DNA of 64,000 nt, taken from NCBI RefSeq assembly GCF_030362935.1, contig NZ_JAUCDY010000001.1, positions 186,001 to 250,000 of the forward strand, written 5' to 3'. Each line of letters begins with the position of its first letter. The stretch's first letter is position 1. Shown piece by piece: positions 8,748-17,466 of the stretch. Position numbers and translations under genes: made by a program. The notes beneath the pieces are model-generated. The model was not told the DNA's origin. It did no database searches and was given only the letters and a program-made list of their open reading frames with translations. The stretch comes from Thiopseudomonas acetoxidans. GTDB taxonomy: Bacteria; Pseudomonadota; Gammaproteobacteria; Pseudomonadales; Pseudomonadaceae.

Positions 8748-9812
8748 GTGAGCAAGCTTTGGAGTCCGTTTGTTAAGCAGCTGGTCCCTTATGTGGCTGG
8801 TGAACAACCGAAAATGAAACGCTTGGTGAAACTAAATACCAACGAAAACCCTTATGGTCCGTCGCCAAAAGCGTTGGCGGCGATGCAAGCGCAAATTAAT
8901 GATGACTTGCGCCTGTATCCTGATCCCAGCGGTGAGGTGCTCAAACAAGCCATTGCGGACTACTACCACATTAGTCCTGCGCAAATATTTGTGGGTAATG
9001 GCTCGGATGAAGTGCTAGCCCATGCGTACCATGCGTTTTTCCAGCAAGACAAGCCGTTGTTGTTTCCAGATATCAGCTACAGCTTTTATCCAGTATATTG
9101 TGGTTTGTATCGCGTAGAGCCAAAGCCCATTGCATTAGATGAGCAGTTTCAAATTAATCTGGCGGACTATCAGCAAGACAATGGCGGCATTATTTTCCCT
9201 AATCCCAATGCGCCTACCGGGTGTTTGCTCGGTCTGGCCGAAATTGAGGCGCTTCTGCAGAATAATACCGAAACAGTGGTATTGGTTGATGAAGCCTATA
9301 TTGATTTTGGCGGACAATCAGCGGTTTCCCTAGTTGATAAATACCCTAACCTGCTGGTGACGCAAACCTTATCAAAATCACGCGCGTTGGCTGGTATGCG
9401 CGTTGGCTTGGCGATTGGTCACCCGCAACTAATCGAAGGATTAGAGCGCATTAAAGACAGCTTTAATTCCTACCCGCTTGACCGTGTGGCATTAGCCGGA
9501 GCCGCTGCCGCGTTTGCAGATCGTGAATACTTTGAGCAAAGCTGCGCTAAAATTATCACCAGTCGTGAGCAGCTAAGCGAGCAGTTAACCAGTTTGGGTT
9601 TTAAGGTATTACCCTCGGCAGCGAACTTTGTCTTTGCACGTCATCCGCAACAGGATGCGGCACAGCTATCTATACAGTTGCGTGAGCAGGGTATTATTGT
9701 GCGTCACTTTACTCAGCCGCGTATTGCACAATTTTTGCGTATTACCGTAGGTACAGATGAACAGAACACAGCCTTGGTAGAAGCATTAGCCGAATTGCTG
9801 AATAAACAATAA
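8748..9812 (+). CDS. hisC: Histidinol-phosphate aminotransferase HisC
   Basis: 354 residues from a GTG at 8748 (SKLWSPFVKQLVPYV follows), ten bases after hisD. A longer frame reads back inside hisD and is not family-like. It is a class I/II PLP aminotransferase: LNTNENPYGPSP at the N-terminus, VDEAYIDFG for cofactor binding, and TLSKSRALAGMRVG carrying the Schiff-base Lys. It acts in histidine biosynthesis and could also accept aromatic acceptors. Confidence 0.94.
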   Translation: MSKLWSPFVKQLVPYVAGEQPKMKRLVKLNTNENPYGPSPKALAAMQAQINDDLRLYPDPSGEVLKQAIADYYHISPAQIFVGNGSDEVLAHAYHAFFQQDKPLLFPDISYSFYPVYCGLYRVEPKPIALDEQFQINLADYQQDNGGIIFPNPNAPTGCLLGLAEIEALLQNNTETVVLVDEAYIDFGGQSAVSLVDKYPNLLVTQTLSKSRALAGMRVGLAIGHPQLIEGLERIKDSFNSYPLDRVALAGAAAAFADREYFEQSCAKIITSREQLSEQLTSLGFKVLPSAANFVFARHPQQDAAQLSIQLREQGIIVRHFTQPRIAQFLRITVGTDEQNTALVEALAELLNKQ

Positions 9813-9828
9813 TTTTGGGGGGTGCGTC

Positions 9829-10371
9829 ATGCAAAACAGTCAAAATCTAATTTGGATTGACTTGGAAATGACCGGTCTGGATACCGACAATGACCGTATT
9901 ATTGAGATGGCCACCATTGTTACGGATGCCCAGTTGAATATTTTGGCTGAAGGACCCGTGTTAGCAATTCATCAGCCTGATGAGGTGTTACAGGGCATGG
10001 ATGAGTGGAACACTAATCAGCACGGCAAAAGTGGCCTGACCAAGCGTGTCCAAGAAAGCTGTATTAACGAAGCAGAAGCAGAAGCACAAACCATCGCCTT
10101 TTTACAGCAGTGGGTGCCGGCAAATACCTCGCCGATGTGCGGCAATACTATTTGTCAGGATCGCCGCTTTCTCTATCGCAGTATGCCCAAGTTAGAGGCT
10201 TACTTTCACTACCGCAATATTGATGTGTCTAGCCTGAAAGAGCTGGCTAAGCGTTGGGCACCTGAAACGGCTAAGGGATATGTAAAGGGCGATGTGCACT
10301 TGGCATTGGCCGATATTCAGGACTCTATTGCTGAACTACGTTATTACCGTGAACATCTAATGAAATGCTAA
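9829..10371 (+). CDS. orn: Oligoribonuclease Orn
   Basis: 180 residues. DEDDh exonuclease with motif I LIWIDLEMTGLD, motif II NTICQDRRFL and motif III KGDVHLALADIQDSI. It degrades 2-5 nt RNAs, including pGpG from c-di-GMP turnover. A strong G-rich ribosome site (GGGGGGTG) precedes the ATG. Orn following hisC is not the arrangement I know from P. aeruginosa, so the gene order here is rearranged. Confidence 0.97.
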   Translation: MQNSQNLIWIDLEMTGLDTDNDRIIEMATIVTDAQLNILAEGPVLAIHQPDEVLQGMDEWNTNQHGKSGLTKRVQESCINEAEAEAQTIAFLQQWVPANTSPMCGNTICQDRRFLYRSMPKLEAYFHYRNIDVSSLKELAKRWAPETAKGYVKGDVHLALADIQDSIAELRYYREHLMKC

Positions 10372-10413
10372 AGCTGTGGTTTTCTATACAGCGTCTCCTA
10401 GTTAATTACAGAC

Positions 10414-10513
10414 AAAAAAAACCCGCATTGGATGCGGGTTAAAATAGCCTAATGAGGAGATAGCTCTATGAAAAACAACTTCATTCTGAGTTACCAACTG
10501 GCCTGTAACCAGT
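10414..10513 (-). ncRNA. prrF: PrrF-like Fur-regulated small RNA
   Basis: On the minus strand, a promoter (-35 TTGCGC at 10549-10544, 17-base spacer, -10 TACTAT at 10526-10521) overlaps a Fur-box-like sequence. The transcript would start near 10513. It opens with a small stem-loop (ACTGG / CCAGT) and contains an unstructured CTATCTCCTCATTAGG core. It ends at a GC-rich hairpin followed by eight T residues at 10414-10421, giving about 100 nt. The core is the exact complement of a ribosome-site-plus-ATG sequence, as expected for an sRNA that blocks translation of iron-enzyme mRNAs such as sodB. Size, Fur control and core match PrrF/RyhB analogues as I remember them; I could not align it. Confidence 0.72.
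10420..10440 (-). terminator. Intrinsic terminator of the PrrF-like RNA
   Basis: Perfect 8-bp stem (AACCCGCA / TGCGGGTT, loop of 5). On the minus strand it is followed by an uninterrupted T8. There is no T tract on the plus strand, so it does not end the orn transcript. It serves leftward transcription from the Fur-box promoter. Confidence 0.85.
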
Positions 10514-10519
10514 GCTGGT

Positions 10520-10538
10520 AATAGTAATCGTTCTCATT
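10520..10538 (-). promoter_or_regulatory. Fur box overlapping sRNA promoter
   Basis: Read on the minus strand the site is AATGAGAACGATTACTATT, close to the repeated NATAAT / AATGAGAAT pattern of pseudomonad Fur boxes. It covers the -10 element of the leftward promoter, so Fe2+-Fur would repress the sRNA. The plus-strand gene at 10610 could also respond, but no plus-strand promoter is clear. Confidence 0.7.
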
Positions 10539-10609
10539 TGTAAGCGCAAGCATTTTGTTTCGCTTATGCTAATATTTTGTAGTAAGTCTTCAGTGTGTGG
10601 AATTCCAAC

Positions 10610-10936
10610 ATGAGTAAAGAGCAGACCCAGATATTTAAAGTTATTTTTATTAACCAGGGCCAAGTGTATGAAATTTACGCTAAAGCTATTTATCAGAGTG
10701 ATTTGTGGGGCTTTCTGGAGATCGAGGAGTTTGTCTTTGGTGAGCGCACGCAGATGGTCGTTGATCCCAGCGAAGAGAAGCTGAAAAATCAGTTTGAAGG
10801 CGTAATTCGTAGCTATGTGCCTATGCACTCTATAGTACGCATTGATGAGGTTGAGCGCTTAGGCGTAGCACGCATCAGCGAGGCGCCATCAGGGGGTAAT
10901 ATCATGTCCTTTCCTATGCCAGTACCCAGCAAATAG
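10610..10936 (+). CDS. DUF1820 family protein
   Basis: 108 residues from ATG 10610 (MSKEQTQIFKVIF). It is a small soluble protein with no signal or membrane segment, resembling DUF1820: IFKVIFINQGQVYEIYAK at the start, then WGFLEIEEFVFGER, VVDPSEEKLK.EFEGV, SYVPMHSIVRIDEVE and a Pro-rich tail. The family is common in gammaproteobacteria and has no assigned activity that I know. It sits alone between the sRNA and the frd operon terminator. Confidence 0.85.
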   Translation: MSKEQTQIFKVIFINQGQVYEIYAKAIYQSDLWGFLEIEEFVFGERTQMVVDPSEEKLKNQFEGVIRSYVPMHSIVRIDEVERLGVARISEAPSGGNIMSFPMPVPSK

Positions 10937-10940
10937 CGTG

Positions 10941-10975
10941 CAAAAAAAGCGCCGTAAACAATTGCTTACGGCGCT
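10941..10975 (-). terminator. Terminator of frdABCD
   Basis: Perfect 10-bp stem (AGCGCCGTAA / TTACGGCGCT, 8-base loop). On the minus strand it is followed by T7. It lies 24 bases past the frdD stop and also just after the DUF1820 gene, which it may help insulate. Confidence 0.88.
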
Positions 10976-10998
10976 CATAACAGTACAGCCCGCTTAAC

Positions 10999-11358
10999 TT
11001 ATAAGCCCGCCAGCCAAATCAGCATGCAGGCTGCGCTTAGTAGTGCCGCAAAGCCCATGGTAAGCCATTTAATCAGCGTTTTTTGCTGAAATTTCAGGTC
11101 ATAGAGCGCATGCCGAATACGGTGTAGGCTATGGAAAGCTGGCAGCGCAATCACCGCGCCCACAAATACCAAACCCCAAAAGCTAAAGAACCATGCGCTG
11201 GCTTGCTGATACTCCAACGTCACTACGCCAAGCGGCAGCAGTAGCCCGTAGAATAGAATAACGCTGGGTAAGAACACGGCAAAGCACACGCCGCCGCCAC
11301 TAAAGAGTCCCCACCAAATGGGCTCGTCACTGCGTTTAAACTTTTTTTCTTGTTGCAT
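10999..11358 (-). CDS. frdD: Fumarate reductase membrane anchor subunit D
   Basis: 119 residues with three hydrophobic segments. The KRSDEPIWWGLFSGGG start and HSLHRIRHALYDLK motif between helices 2 and 3 match FrdD of E. coli type. With FrdC it anchors the catalytic FrdAB dimer and binds menaquinol. It is the last gene of frdABCD, 4 bases after frdC. Confidence 0.94.
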   Translation of the reverse strand: MQQEKKFKRSDEPIWWGLFSGGGVCFAVFLPSVILFYGLLLPLGVVTLEYQQASAWFFSFWGLVFVGAVIALPAFHSLHRIRHALYDLKFQQKTLIKWLTMGFAALLSAACMLIWLAGL

Positions 11359-11362
11359 CGTA

Positions 11363-11740
11363 TTAACCCCAAAATAACCAAGCGACTAAAGCAAAAACTG
11401 AGACAACACCGGCCCATTGCCCCGCCACCAAAGCAGCGGCAGGCACTGTGGTGCCGCCCAAGCGAATCGGCATCACGCGTGGGAACAGCTGGAAAAACGT
11501 CCACGCATGAAACAGGCTGGCGGCAAAAGCGACTGCGTTAATCAGCAGCACTAATGGGTTGTGCATCACTGTTTGCCAGTGTTGCCAGTGTTGTTCACCC
11601 TGACCTAGCGAATACAACCCTATGGCCAAACACAGCAGGAAAAACAGCAGCGGTAATGCAGTGAGCTCACGCAGCATATAGGCTTTAAAGGCATTGTTTT
11701 TTAGCCACCAAGTGCGGGTAAGGGGTGGACGATAACTCAT
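11363..11740 (-). CDS. frdC: Fumarate reductase membrane anchor subunit C
   Basis: 125 residues with three hydrophobic segments. The opening RPPLTRTWWLKNNAFKAYMLREL-type pattern (TWW, YMLRE) and the HAWTFFQLFPRVMP segment match FrdC. It is a membrane anchor and quinol-site subunit. Its ATG overlaps the frdB stop by 4 bases, so the operon is coupled. Confidence 0.94.
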   Translation of the reverse strand: MSYRPPLTRTWWLKNNAFKAYMLRELTALPLLFFLLCLAIGLYSLGQGEQHWQHWQTVMHNPLVLLINAVAFAASLFHAWTFFQLFPRVMPIRLGGTTVPAAALVAGQWAGVVSVFALVAWLFWG

Positions 11741-12471
11741 GAGCGACCTCCTAGTAAACTCAACAGCAAATCAGTGGCTGACGTCACTTTGGATTGGTTA
11801 ACCGCTGCGGCAGGGTCAACCTGTTTGGGGCACACCTCAGAACAGTAGCCCACAAAAGTGCAGCTCCAAGCGCCTTCTTCCGAGTTAATCATCGGCATAC
11901 GTTCAGCCTGACCTTGATCGCGGCTATCGAGGTTATAGCGGTGTGCCAAGGTTAGTGCGGCAGGGCCGATAAACTCAGGGTTCAAGCCGAATTGCGGGCA
12001 AGCGGAATAGCACAGGCCGCAGTTGATGCAGTTCGAGAACTGCTGGTATTTATCCAACTGTTGCGGAGTTTGCACATGAGGTTCAAAGGTTTGTACGCCC
12101 TGAGCCTTCTTGTTGATGAGATAAGGCTTGACCGCTTCCAAGTGCGTCAGGAAAGACTCCATATCAATGATGAGGTCACGCTCGACTGGGAAGTGTGCTA
12201 AAGGCTCAATCAGCATGCCGGTTTTGGCGTAATCACGCAAAAATACATTACAACCAAGGATGGGTTTGCCGTTGATCATCATGCCGCAAGAGCCACAAAT
12301 AGCCATGCGGCACGACCAGCGGTAACTGAGTGTCGGATCTAACTCTTCTTTAATATAGGTCAGCGCATCCAGTACCGAGGTGCTGGCGTCGTAGGGTACA
12401 GAGTAGGTTTGCGCAAACGGCTCTGCCGCTTGCTCAGGCAAATAGCGTTGAATGGTTATATCGAGCTTCAT
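11737..12471 (-). CDS. frdB: Fumarate reductase iron-sulfur subunit
   Basis: 244 residues. The N-terminal plant-type 2Fe-2S domain has CRMAICGSCGMMINGKP; the C-terminal part has CINCGLCYSACP (4Fe-4S) and a CTFVGYCSEVCPKQVDP cluster-binding block. It passes electrons from menaquinol at FrdCD to the FrdA flavin. Its start overlaps the frdA stop by 4 bases. The length fits E. coli FrdB. Confidence 0.96.
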   Translation of the reverse strand: MKLDITIQRYLPEQAAEPFAQTYSVPYDASTSVLDALTYIKEELDPTLSYRWSCRMAICGSCGMMINGKPILGCNVFLRDYAKTGMLIEPLAHFPVERDLIIDMESFLTHLEAVKPYLINKKAQGVQTFEPHVQTPQQLDKYQQFSNCINCGLCYSACPQFGLNPEFIGPAALTLAHRYNLDSRDQGQAERMPMINSEEGAWSCTFVGYCSEVCPKQVDPAAAVNQSKVTSATDLLLSLLGGRS

Positions 12472-14240
12472 GACTTGGCTCCTTTAGCTGCATCACCGTA
12501 TGCGCGTACAGCAGGCGGCAGAATAGACGTGTCAACCTCTTGCCATTCTAGGCGTGCATCCTCTTGTCCTTGGTAATACACCAGGCTATGGCGTAAAAAC
12601 TCTTCATCGTTTCGGCTGGTGCAGCCTTCATCTAAACGCTGATGCGCGCCACGGGATTCGCGACGCTCCAGTGCGCCCAAGCAAGTGGCTTCGGCAATGT
12701 CCAAACCAAAACCAAGCTCCAAGCACATAAACAGCTCAGTGTTGTAGACCTTGCTTTTGTCGCTTACCTGAACGTTCTTATAGCGTTGTTGAAGCGCACG
12801 AATGGTATTGAGGGTTTTTTGCATGCCCGCTTCGGTACGATAAATGCCGCACCCTTCTTCCATGGTGATGAGTAATTCTTTTTTGATCTCGACCCAAGAC
12901 TCGCCTGTATCACGGGCGCTAAGTTCAGCCAATTGCTGTTGCTGTTGGTTGAGCTGCTCTTGCATGGCGCTTAATGAGGCGAAGTCTTGTGTTTGTGCAT
13001 TGGCAGCAGCCTGTTCGCCCGCCAAGCGTCCAAAGACTAATAATTCAGTTAACGAATTTGAACCTAGACGGTTAGCGCCATGTAAGCCCACAGAAGCACA
13101 CTCACCAGCCGCATACAGACCCTTGATGCTAGTTTCACACTGAGCGTCCGTCATTATGCCGCCCATAGTGTAGTGCACAGCAGGGCGTACCGGGATCGGC
13201 TCACGAGCGGGATCAACGTTAACGTAGGCTTTCGCCAGTTCGCAAATAAACGGCAGACGCTCTTGCAGGTATTTTTCACCAAGGTGACGCAAATCAAGAT
13301 ACACCACATCGCTTTCACCGTAGCGGCCAGTGCGGCCAGCTTGTTGTTCTTGCCAGAAAGCTTGTGAAAGTTTGTCACGTGGGCCTAGTTCCATGTATTT
13401 GTTTTCAGGCTTGCCCAGCGGTGTTTCAGGGCCTAAGCCGTAGTCTTGCAGATAGCGGTAGCCGTCTTTGTTGATCATAATGCCGCCTTCACCGCGTGAG
13501 GCTTCGGTAATCAAAATGCCTGAACCGGGCAGGCCTGTTGGGTGATACTGAACAAATTCCATATCGCGCAACGCCACACCATGACGATACGCCATCGCCA
13601 TGCCGTCACCGGTGACAATGCCACCGTTGGTGTTAAAGCGGAATACACGTCCTGCACCGCCCGTAGCTAGGATGACTGATTTGGCCCTGATAAGGTGCAA
13701 CTCGCCGGTAGCAATTTGAATAGCGATAACACCCGCGATAGCGTCATCGATGACGACTAAATCGAGTACGAAAAACTCATCGAGGCGTTCAATTTGTGAG
13801 TATTTCAACGAGGTTTGATAAAGAGTGTGCAGCATGTGAAAGCCGGTTTTATCCGCGGCAAACCAAGTGCGCTCGACTTTCATACCGCCAAAGCGTCTGA
13901 CTTGAATCGAGCCGTCTTCTTTTCGACTCCACGGACATCCCCAGTGCTCCATCTGTACTAGTTCGGCGTGTGCGTGGCGCACAAAATAATCAACCACCTG
14001 CTGCTCGGCCAGCCAATCGCTACCCATAACGGTATCTTCAATGTGGGCTTGAAAGCTGTCTTTCTCTAAGGTTACGGCAGCAGCACCGCCTTCGGCAGCA
14101 ACGGTGTGTGAACGCATGGGGTAAACTTTAGAAACTAGACCTATCTTAAGGTCGGGAGCGTCTTCCGCAGCGGCAATACTGGCACGTAGACCAGCACCAC
14201 CACCGCCAACCACTAAAATATCAAAATCATGCTGTTGCAT
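12468..14240 (-). CDS. frdA: Fumarate reductase flavoprotein subunit
   Basis: 590 residues. An FAD-binding GGGGAG lies at residues 12-17. His45 in the RSHTVAAEGG motif is the usual covalent FAD site, and HYTMGGI and GANRLGSNSLTE blocks follow. It reduces fumarate to succinate at the end of an anaerobic chain. I call FrdA rather than SdhA because FrdC and FrdD of the E. coli type follow. The operon frdABCD is unusual for a Pseudomonas relative. A clean ANR/FNR box was not found in the 238 bases upstream. Confidence 0.96.
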   Translation of the reverse strand: MQQHDFDILVVGGGGAGLRASIAAAEDAPDLKIGLVSKVYPMRSHTVAAEGGAAAVTLEKDSFQAHIEDTVMGSDWLAEQQVVDYFVRHAHAELVQMEHWGCPWSRKEDGSIQVRRFGGMKVERTWFAADKTGFHMLHTLYQTSLKYSQIERLDEFFVLDLVVIDDAIAGVIAIQIATGELHLIRAKSVILATGGAGRVFRFNTNGGIVTGDGMAMAYRHGVALRDMEFVQYHPTGLPGSGILITEASRGEGGIMINKDGYRYLQDYGLGPETPLGKPENKYMELGPRDKLSQAFWQEQQAGRTGRYGESDVVYLDLRHLGEKYLQERLPFICELAKAYVNVDPAREPIPVRPAVHYTMGGIMTDAQCETSIKGLYAAGECASVGLHGANRLGSNSLTELLVFGRLAGEQAAANAQTQDFASLSAMQEQLNQQQQQLAELSARDTGESWVEIKKELLITMEEGCGIYRTEAGMQKTLNTIRALQQRYKNVQVSDKSKVYNTELFMCLELGFGLDIAEATCLGALERRESRGAHQRLDEGCTSRNDEEFLRHSLVYYQGQEDARLEWQEVDTSILPPAVRAYGDAAKGAKS

Positions 14241-14478
14241 TGGACATCCTTTTTAAGGCGTGAAGGGTTTTCTATGGCAGTCCAGCCGATAGCAAATTAA
14301 AGGCGTAATTATAGCAGGGATATTGGTGGCTGTACTGAGCGTGATTTTGCGATTGAACGTATTCGATACATTTTCATGAATATACCAAAGCTGCATGTCG
14401 ACCGGGGCAATGGCTGCAGTTGGCTCTAAAAGGATAATCACGTTAAGATGCACGGCTTAAATTTTAGGGTTGAAATGT

Positions 14479-15339
14479 ATGCAAGTTGCCGTCATACAAA
14501 TGGTATCCACGGCTGATATTGAAGTTAATTTGCGTCAGGCACAGGCTTTGTTAGAGCAAGCTAGCGATGCGGGTGCGCGCTTAGCGGTGTTGCCAGAGAA
14601 TTTCGCTGTATTTGGCCATGCAAATGTATCAGCAATTGCCCAAGCAGAAGCTGAGGGTGGGCCTATCATTCGCTGGTTAAAGCAAACAGCTGCGCGATTA
14701 AAGCTTTGGATCGTGGCGGGAACGTTGCCGCTGGCCGATGATGAGCATAGCGCTAAACCGTTTGCCGCTTGCTTAGTGTTTACTGATCGCGGTGAACAAG
14801 TCGCGCGCTATAACAAGCTGCATCTGTTTGATGCTGCAGTTACCGATCAGCATGAGCAATATTGTGAATCTGCAACTTATCAAGCTGGCAATGAGGTGGT
14901 ACTGGTGGATACGCCATTGGGTAGGCTGGGCTTAAGTGTTTGTTATGATCTGCGTTTTCCCGGTTTATACAGCCAGTTACGTGAGCAAGGTGCAGAATTG
15001 ATTGCAGTGCCCTCAGCGTTTACTGCCGCAACCGGTGCGGCGCATTGGCATAGTTTGCTGCGAGCGCGAGCAATAGAAACGCAATGCTATATTTTAGCCG
15101 CCAATCAGGGTGGACAGCATACTCAAACGCGGATGACCTATGGGCATTCGTTGATACTCGACCCTTGGGGTGAAATTTGTGCTGAGCACGCCCAAGGTCA
15201 ACAAGTCATACAGACTGAAATTAATTTGCCGCGTCTGCATGAAGTGCGCCAACAAATGCCTGTGTGGCAGCACCGCAGATTTAGCGCGCCGCAATTAGGC
15301 GACAGAATAGATTTTCCTAAGGGGAGCAAAATTACATGA
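14479..15339 (+). CDS. Carbon-nitrogen hydrolase (nitrilase superfamily, Nit-type)
   Basis: 286 residues from ATG 14479 (MQVAVIQMVSTAD). The catalytic Glu-Lys-Cys triad is visible: LPENFAVFG, YNKLHLFD and SVCYDLRFP. The sequence is of the Nit1/deaminated-glutathione amidase type, a metabolite-repair enzyme, though other amides are possible substrates. It overlaps tldD by 4 bases, an association common in pseudomonads. It diverges from frdA. Confidence 0.88.
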   Translation: MQVAVIQMVSTADIEVNLRQAQALLEQASDAGARLAVLPENFAVFGHANVSAIAQAEAEGGPIIRWLKQTAARLKLWIVAGTLPLADDEHSAKPFAACLVFTDRGEQVARYNKLHLFDAAVTDQHEQYCESATYQAGNEVVLVDTPLGRLGLSVCYDLRFPGLYSQLREQGAELIAVPSAFTAATGAAHWHSLLRARAIETQCYILAANQGGQHTQTRMTYGHSLILDPWGEICAEHAQGQQVIQTEINLPRLHEVRQQMPVWQHRRFSAPQLGDRIDFPKGSKIT

Positions 15340-16778
15340 GTGAACAACACAGCAGTGCAACCCGGGTACTCTTAACCGCCAATGGTTTAGACCACGCGCA
15401 GTTAGAGCAAGCGTTGGCAGAACTGGCGGGTACAGGTATTGATAGCGGCGATTTGTATTTTCAGCGGCGCATGACCGAAGCTTGGACGTTAGAAGAGGGG
15501 ATTGTTAAAGAAGGGAGCTTTAACCTCGATCAGGGTGTGGGCGTGCGTGCTATCGCGGGCGAGAAAACCGGATTTTCCTACAGCAATGCCATTCATTTGC
15601 CCGCATTGATGCAAGCGGCGCAAGCCTCACGCAGTATCGCGCGTTCTGGCCAACAGCGGTCGCCTCAGGTCATTGCTGCTCAACACAGTACAGCACCTCT
15701 TTACAGCCTTGATGATCCTTTGCATGTGCTCAGCCGTGAAGAAAAAGTAGCCTTTTTACAGCGTGTCGATGCCTTTACTCGCAGTTTGGATACGCGCATT
15801 AATCAGGTTAGTTTGAGCTTGGTCGGTGCTTGGGAACATATCTTGGTGGTTGACTTGGATGGTCACCTTGCAACCGATGTGCGTCCGATGGTGCGTTTTA
15901 ATGTTAGCGTTCTGGTCGAGCAGAATGGCCGTCGTGAACGAGGCAGTTATGGTGGCGGTGGACGCCGTGATTATCAGTATTTTTTAGATGAAGACAGGGC
16001 GTTAGATTATGCTCGTGAGGCCGTACGCCAAGCTTTAGTTAATCTTGAGGCTGTTGCGGCGCCTGCAGGCAGTATGCCGGTAGTAATGGGGCCGGGCTGG
16101 AGCGGAGTCTTATTGCATGAGGCCGTAGGTCATGGCCTGGAAGGTGATTTTAACCGTAAAGGCAGCTCTAACTACAGCGGCTGTATTGGCCAACAAGTGG
16201 CCTCAAAACTATGTACCATTGTTGACGACGCTACTATTGCTCATCGACGTGGATCATTAAGCGTGGATGATGAAGGTGTAGCCGCACAGAACACCGTATT
16301 GATTGAGAAGGGTATTTTGCGCGGTTATATGCAAGACAAACATAACGCTAAGCTGATGGGCGTGAGCAGTACCGGTAATGGTCGTCGCGAGTCTTATGCG
16401 CACCTGCCCATGCCGCGCATGACCAACACCTATATGTTAGCTGGCGAAAGCTGTCCAGAAGAAATAATCCGCTCGGTAAAGAAAGGTATTTACTGTGCCA
16501 GTTTAGGCGGCGGACAGGTGGATATCACCAGCGGTAAGTTTGTCTTCTCCACCAGCGAAGCCTACTTAATTGAGGATGGAAAGATTACCGCACCGGTCAA
16601 AGGAGCCACTCTGATTGGTAATGGTCCAGACGCCATGCGCGCCGTATCGATGCTGGGTAATGACTTAGAGCTGGATAGCGGTGTAGGAATGTGCGGCAAG
16701 GGCGGGCAAACTGTTCCAGTAGGCGTAGGCCAGCCCACGCTTAAAATAGATCAGCTCACTGTGGGCGGTACGGGCTAG
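15336..16778 (+). CDS. tldD: Metalloprotease subunit TldD
   Basis: 480 residues. The zinc motif HEAVGHGLEGD lies near residues 263-273, with the extra Cys/His ligand region towards the C-terminus, as in TldD. It forms a heterodimeric protease with TldE/PmbA, which is not in this window, and processes small modified peptides and the CcdA antitoxin. Translational coupling to the upstream Nit-type gene is clear from the ATGA overlap. Confidence 0.95.
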   Translation: MSEQHSSATRVLLTANGLDHAQLEQALAELAGTGIDSGDLYFQRRMTEAWTLEEGIVKEGSFNLDQGVGVRAIAGEKTGFSYSNAIHLPALMQAAQASRSIARSGQQRSPQVIAAQHSTAPLYSLDDPLHVLSREEKVAFLQRVDAFTRSLDTRINQVSLSLVGAWEHILVVDLDGHLATDVRPMVRFNVSVLVEQNGRRERGSYGGGGRRDYQYFLDEDRALDYAREAVRQALVNLEAVAAPAGSMPVVMGPGWSGVLLHEAVGHGLEGDFNRKGSSNYSGCIGQQVASKLCTIVDDATIAHRRGSLSVDDEGVAAQNTVLIEKGILRGYMQDKHNAKLMGVSSTGNGRRESYAHLPMPRMTNTYMLAGESCPEEIIRSVKKGIYCASLGGGQVDITSGKFVFSTSEAYLIEDGKITAPVKGATLIGNGPDAMRAVSMLGNDLELDSGVGMCGKGGQTVPVGVGQPTLKIDQLTVGGTG

Positions 16779-16795
16779 GGGTTCAGTGATTTAAC

Positions 16796-16827
16796 AATGG
16801 CGCACTCAGTTTGCGCCATTATTTTTT
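16796..16827 (+). terminator. Terminator after tldD
   Basis: 9-bp perfect stem (AATGGCGCA / TGCGCCATT, 7-base loop) followed by T6 on the plus strand. It overlaps the last codon of the convergent RDD gene, so it separates the two transcripts. Confidence 0.85.
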
Positions 16828-17322
16828 ATGCGTGCTTTTGGGTAGTTGCACGGTAATGCTTTCCGAGTAGCTATCATGCCAGGTGTCGTTGTTTTTGCTG
16901 AATATCGACCACCAAAAACCAAGTCCCAGTGGCAACCAAGAAATAATAGACACGACAAAACGTAATAGAGCTTGCCAGAGGTCAATGGCCGAGCCATCGG
17001 CATTTTGCACGCGGATGTTCCACGCCTGCATGCCAAGAGTTTGTCCAGTATGCAGCCAAAACTTAGCAAAAAACGCGAAGATACTCAGGAGTAGTAAGCT
17101 GGACAGTATGGGGTCGCGGTCAAGTAAAGCGTTTTCAGCCATGTACTTAAGCTGTTCGCTGCCATACACCAAACGCAACACACCTTGCTGGTAAATCCAA
17201 GTCACTATCATAACCAGCGCTACAACCAACATAAAATCGTAAAACATAGCGGCTAAACGGCGCATAATGCTGGCCTTGGGGTATTGGCCTTGGGGTTCAA
17301 GCAAGCGTTTTGACATAAGCAC
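16819..17322 (-). CDS. RDD family membrane protein
   Basis: 167 residues. The RDD signature is seen as RRLAAMFYDFMLV at residues 21-33, with hydrophobic segments near 28-48, 70-90 and 125-145, and the HTGQTLGMQAWNIRV motif. These are small integral inner-membrane proteins of uncertain function, some linked to Na+/H+ transport. It converges with tldD, and nothing in the neighbourhood suggests a specific role. Confidence 0.87.
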   Translation of the reverse strand: MLMSKRLLEPQGQYPKASIMRRLAAMFYDFMLVVALVMIVTWIYQQGVLRLVYGSEQLKYMAENALLDRDPILSSLLLLSIFAFFAKFWLHTGQTLGMQAWNIRVQNADGSAIDLWQALLRFVVSIISWLPLGLGFWWSIFSKNNDTWHDSYSESITVQLPKSTHKK

Positions 17323-17415
17323 CTCAGAGTGAAAGCGCTCAGTATTCTACTGGTTTGCCGGTTAAAGTGGTAGGCAATCTATTGTGGCGCGCAGTCTGTA
17401 CTTAGAGGGATTAAA

Positions 17416-17450
17416 TGAAAAAGCCCTCACTCCTTGCGCAGTGAGGGCTT
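17416..17450 (-). terminator. Terminator of the cold-shock gene
   Basis: 11-bp perfect stem (AAGCCCTCACT / AGTGAGGGCTT, 8-base loop). On the minus strand it is followed by TTTTTCATTT. It lies 16 bases after the csp stop. Confidence 0.9.
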
Positions 17451-17466
17451 AATGAAATTGGTTAAA

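Noticed and set aside
10468..10521. A 17-codon plus-strand frame with an excellent GAGGAG ribosome site (MKNNFILSYQLACNQCW)
   Set aside because: It lies opposite the PrrF-like sRNA. The apparent ribosome site and ATG are the complement of the sRNA core that would pair with target start regions, so it is more likely a mirror of that function than a gene.
14353..14366. Possible ANR/FNR box upstream of frdA (TTGAACGTATTCGA)
   Set aside because: Only 7 of 10 defined positions match and it does not sit well with a promoter. Not enough to call.
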